Source: Chryseobacterium angstadtii (GTDB lineage: Bacteria > Bacteroidota > Bacteroidia > Flavobacteriales > Weeksellaceae). Taken from it: 64,000 nucleotides of DNA. A program made the translations under genes and the position numbers. The notes under the pieces are model-generated. The model was given only the letters and a program-made list of their open reading frames with translations, searched no databases and was not told where the DNA came from. Where the stretch lies: contig NZ_LFND01000006.1 of the NCBI RefSeq assembly GCF_001045465.1, positions 1-64,000 of the forward strand, in the 5' to 3' direction. Shown here piece after piece: positions 63,531 to 64,000 of the stretch; the stretch's first letter is position 1, and each line of letters starts with the position of its first letter.

Positions 63531-64000
63531 TTACTGAAGAACATCTGCAATTAAAAAAGAATCATTTTCTTTTGCTATTTTTATTTTAACGGGATATTCT
63601 GCCTTTAAGTTTTCATCGGAAAGTACGGTGTCAAAGAGCATATCCGTTTTACTTTCCGAGATTAGATGACATGTTGAGACCTTTATTTTGTCCCAATCCT
63701 GTGCTGTGATTAAAAATCCGTAACCTATTCCCGCTTTTCCGGTATCAAATTTTCCTTTCCATTTGTCTTGAAATTCTTTCTCGGTAAGACTTCTGTCGAC
63801 ATCCATATCCACATTCATTGCATCGGTTTTATACTCATAATAATCTTTGGTAGTTATTCTCTGCATTTCTTTGTCCAGACTGCCAAGATCTGAGTTAAAA
63901 TAATTTTCAATACTTGTTTCAAGCCATTTTTTGGCCTCTTCAGATTCAGTGGATTTATTTTCAACCTTCACCACTTCCTTCGGAGGAAATTCGGGATGTA
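63531..64000 (-). CDS. Hypothetical protein, 5' end beyond the window
   Basis: The frame stays open to the window edge (a GTG at 63974 is internal, and upstream codons read ...HPEFPPKEV), so the true start lies outside. The visible 150-odd residues are acidic and helical first (ENKSTESEEAKKWLETSIENYF), then a beta-rich domain (GIGYGFLITAQDWDKIKVST, YPVKIKIAKENDSFLIADVL). No family is recognised. A signal or lipobox would be in the missing part. Confidence 0.7.
   Translation of the reverse strand, partial: HPEFPPKEVVKVENKSTESEEAKKWLETSIENYFNSDLGSLDKEMQRITTKDYYEYKTDAMNVDMDVDRSLTEKEFQDKWKGKFDTGKAGIGYGFLITAQDWDKIKVSTCHLISESKTDMLFDTVLSDENLKAEYPVKIKIAKENDSFLIADVLQ

Overview
The window looks like chromosome of a Chryseobacterium-like member of the Flavobacteriia (Bacteroidota). 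The evidence is a complete gldKLMN cluster and a gldFG pair for type IX secretion and gliding, several proteins ending in type IX secretion (T9SS) sorting domains, a DUF4270 lipoprotein, promoters with a TAnnTTTG -7 box, and an AT-rich base composition. No replication origin, rRNA, CRISPR array or prophage was seen.

Layout. At 1-12 kb there is tRNA-Lys, then panC (minus strand), divergent from a run of plus-strand genes: a GT5-like N-terminal domain protein, a DUF4270 lipoprotein, glmS, gldKLMN, and a FAD oxidoreductase after a strong terminator. At 12-14.4 kb there are a SemiSWEET, two small lipoproteins and about 1 kb with no supported gene. At 14.4-20.7 kb there is a tripartite RND efflux operon (adaptor, pump, outer-membrane factor). 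At 21-22.7 kb there is a T9SS-sorted repeat protein whose coding sequence has absorbed short dispersed repeats.

The accessory core is 22.7-40.3 kb. A two-gene Rhs system (22.7-29.6 kb) is interrupted by a four-helix-bundle S23 gene and ends in a toxin-like tip followed by a putative immunity gene. Downstream lie three displaced, 5'-truncated Rhs tips with their own toxin-like C-termini, several candidate immunity genes (one barstar-like, one CPCC, two related lipoproteins, small membrane proteins), and a two-gene DUF262 + HEPN module that resembles a defence system. From 30.1 to 40.3 kb this region is punctuated by six same-orientation copies or fragments of one hairpin-ended element. Its complete member encodes a REP-associated tyrosine (Y1/HUH) transposase (RAYT). 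Three gene modules fit exactly between consecutive element ends, giving an integron-like appearance. This is the most interesting structure in the window.

The right part (40.4-64 kb) is mostly housekeeping. It holds a small secreted TonB-C-like protein, then on the minus strand kbl, a hypothetical gene, a hemJ-like gene, gldF and gldG. Next come a cupin/JmjC-like gene, three tandem T9SS-sorted M1 aminopeptidase paralogues, dacB, priA, an AEC transporter, a papain-like lipoprotein protease, a beta-mannosidase, cutC, and a gene cut by the window edge.

How it fits together. GldKLMN and GldFG belong to the secretion and gliding apparatus that would export the sorting-domain proteins encoded here (the repeat protein and the M1 peptidases). 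The Rhs region is a polymorphic-toxin locus with a stock of alternative tips and immunity genes. The RAYT elements are the likely agents, or at least the markers, of its rearrangement.
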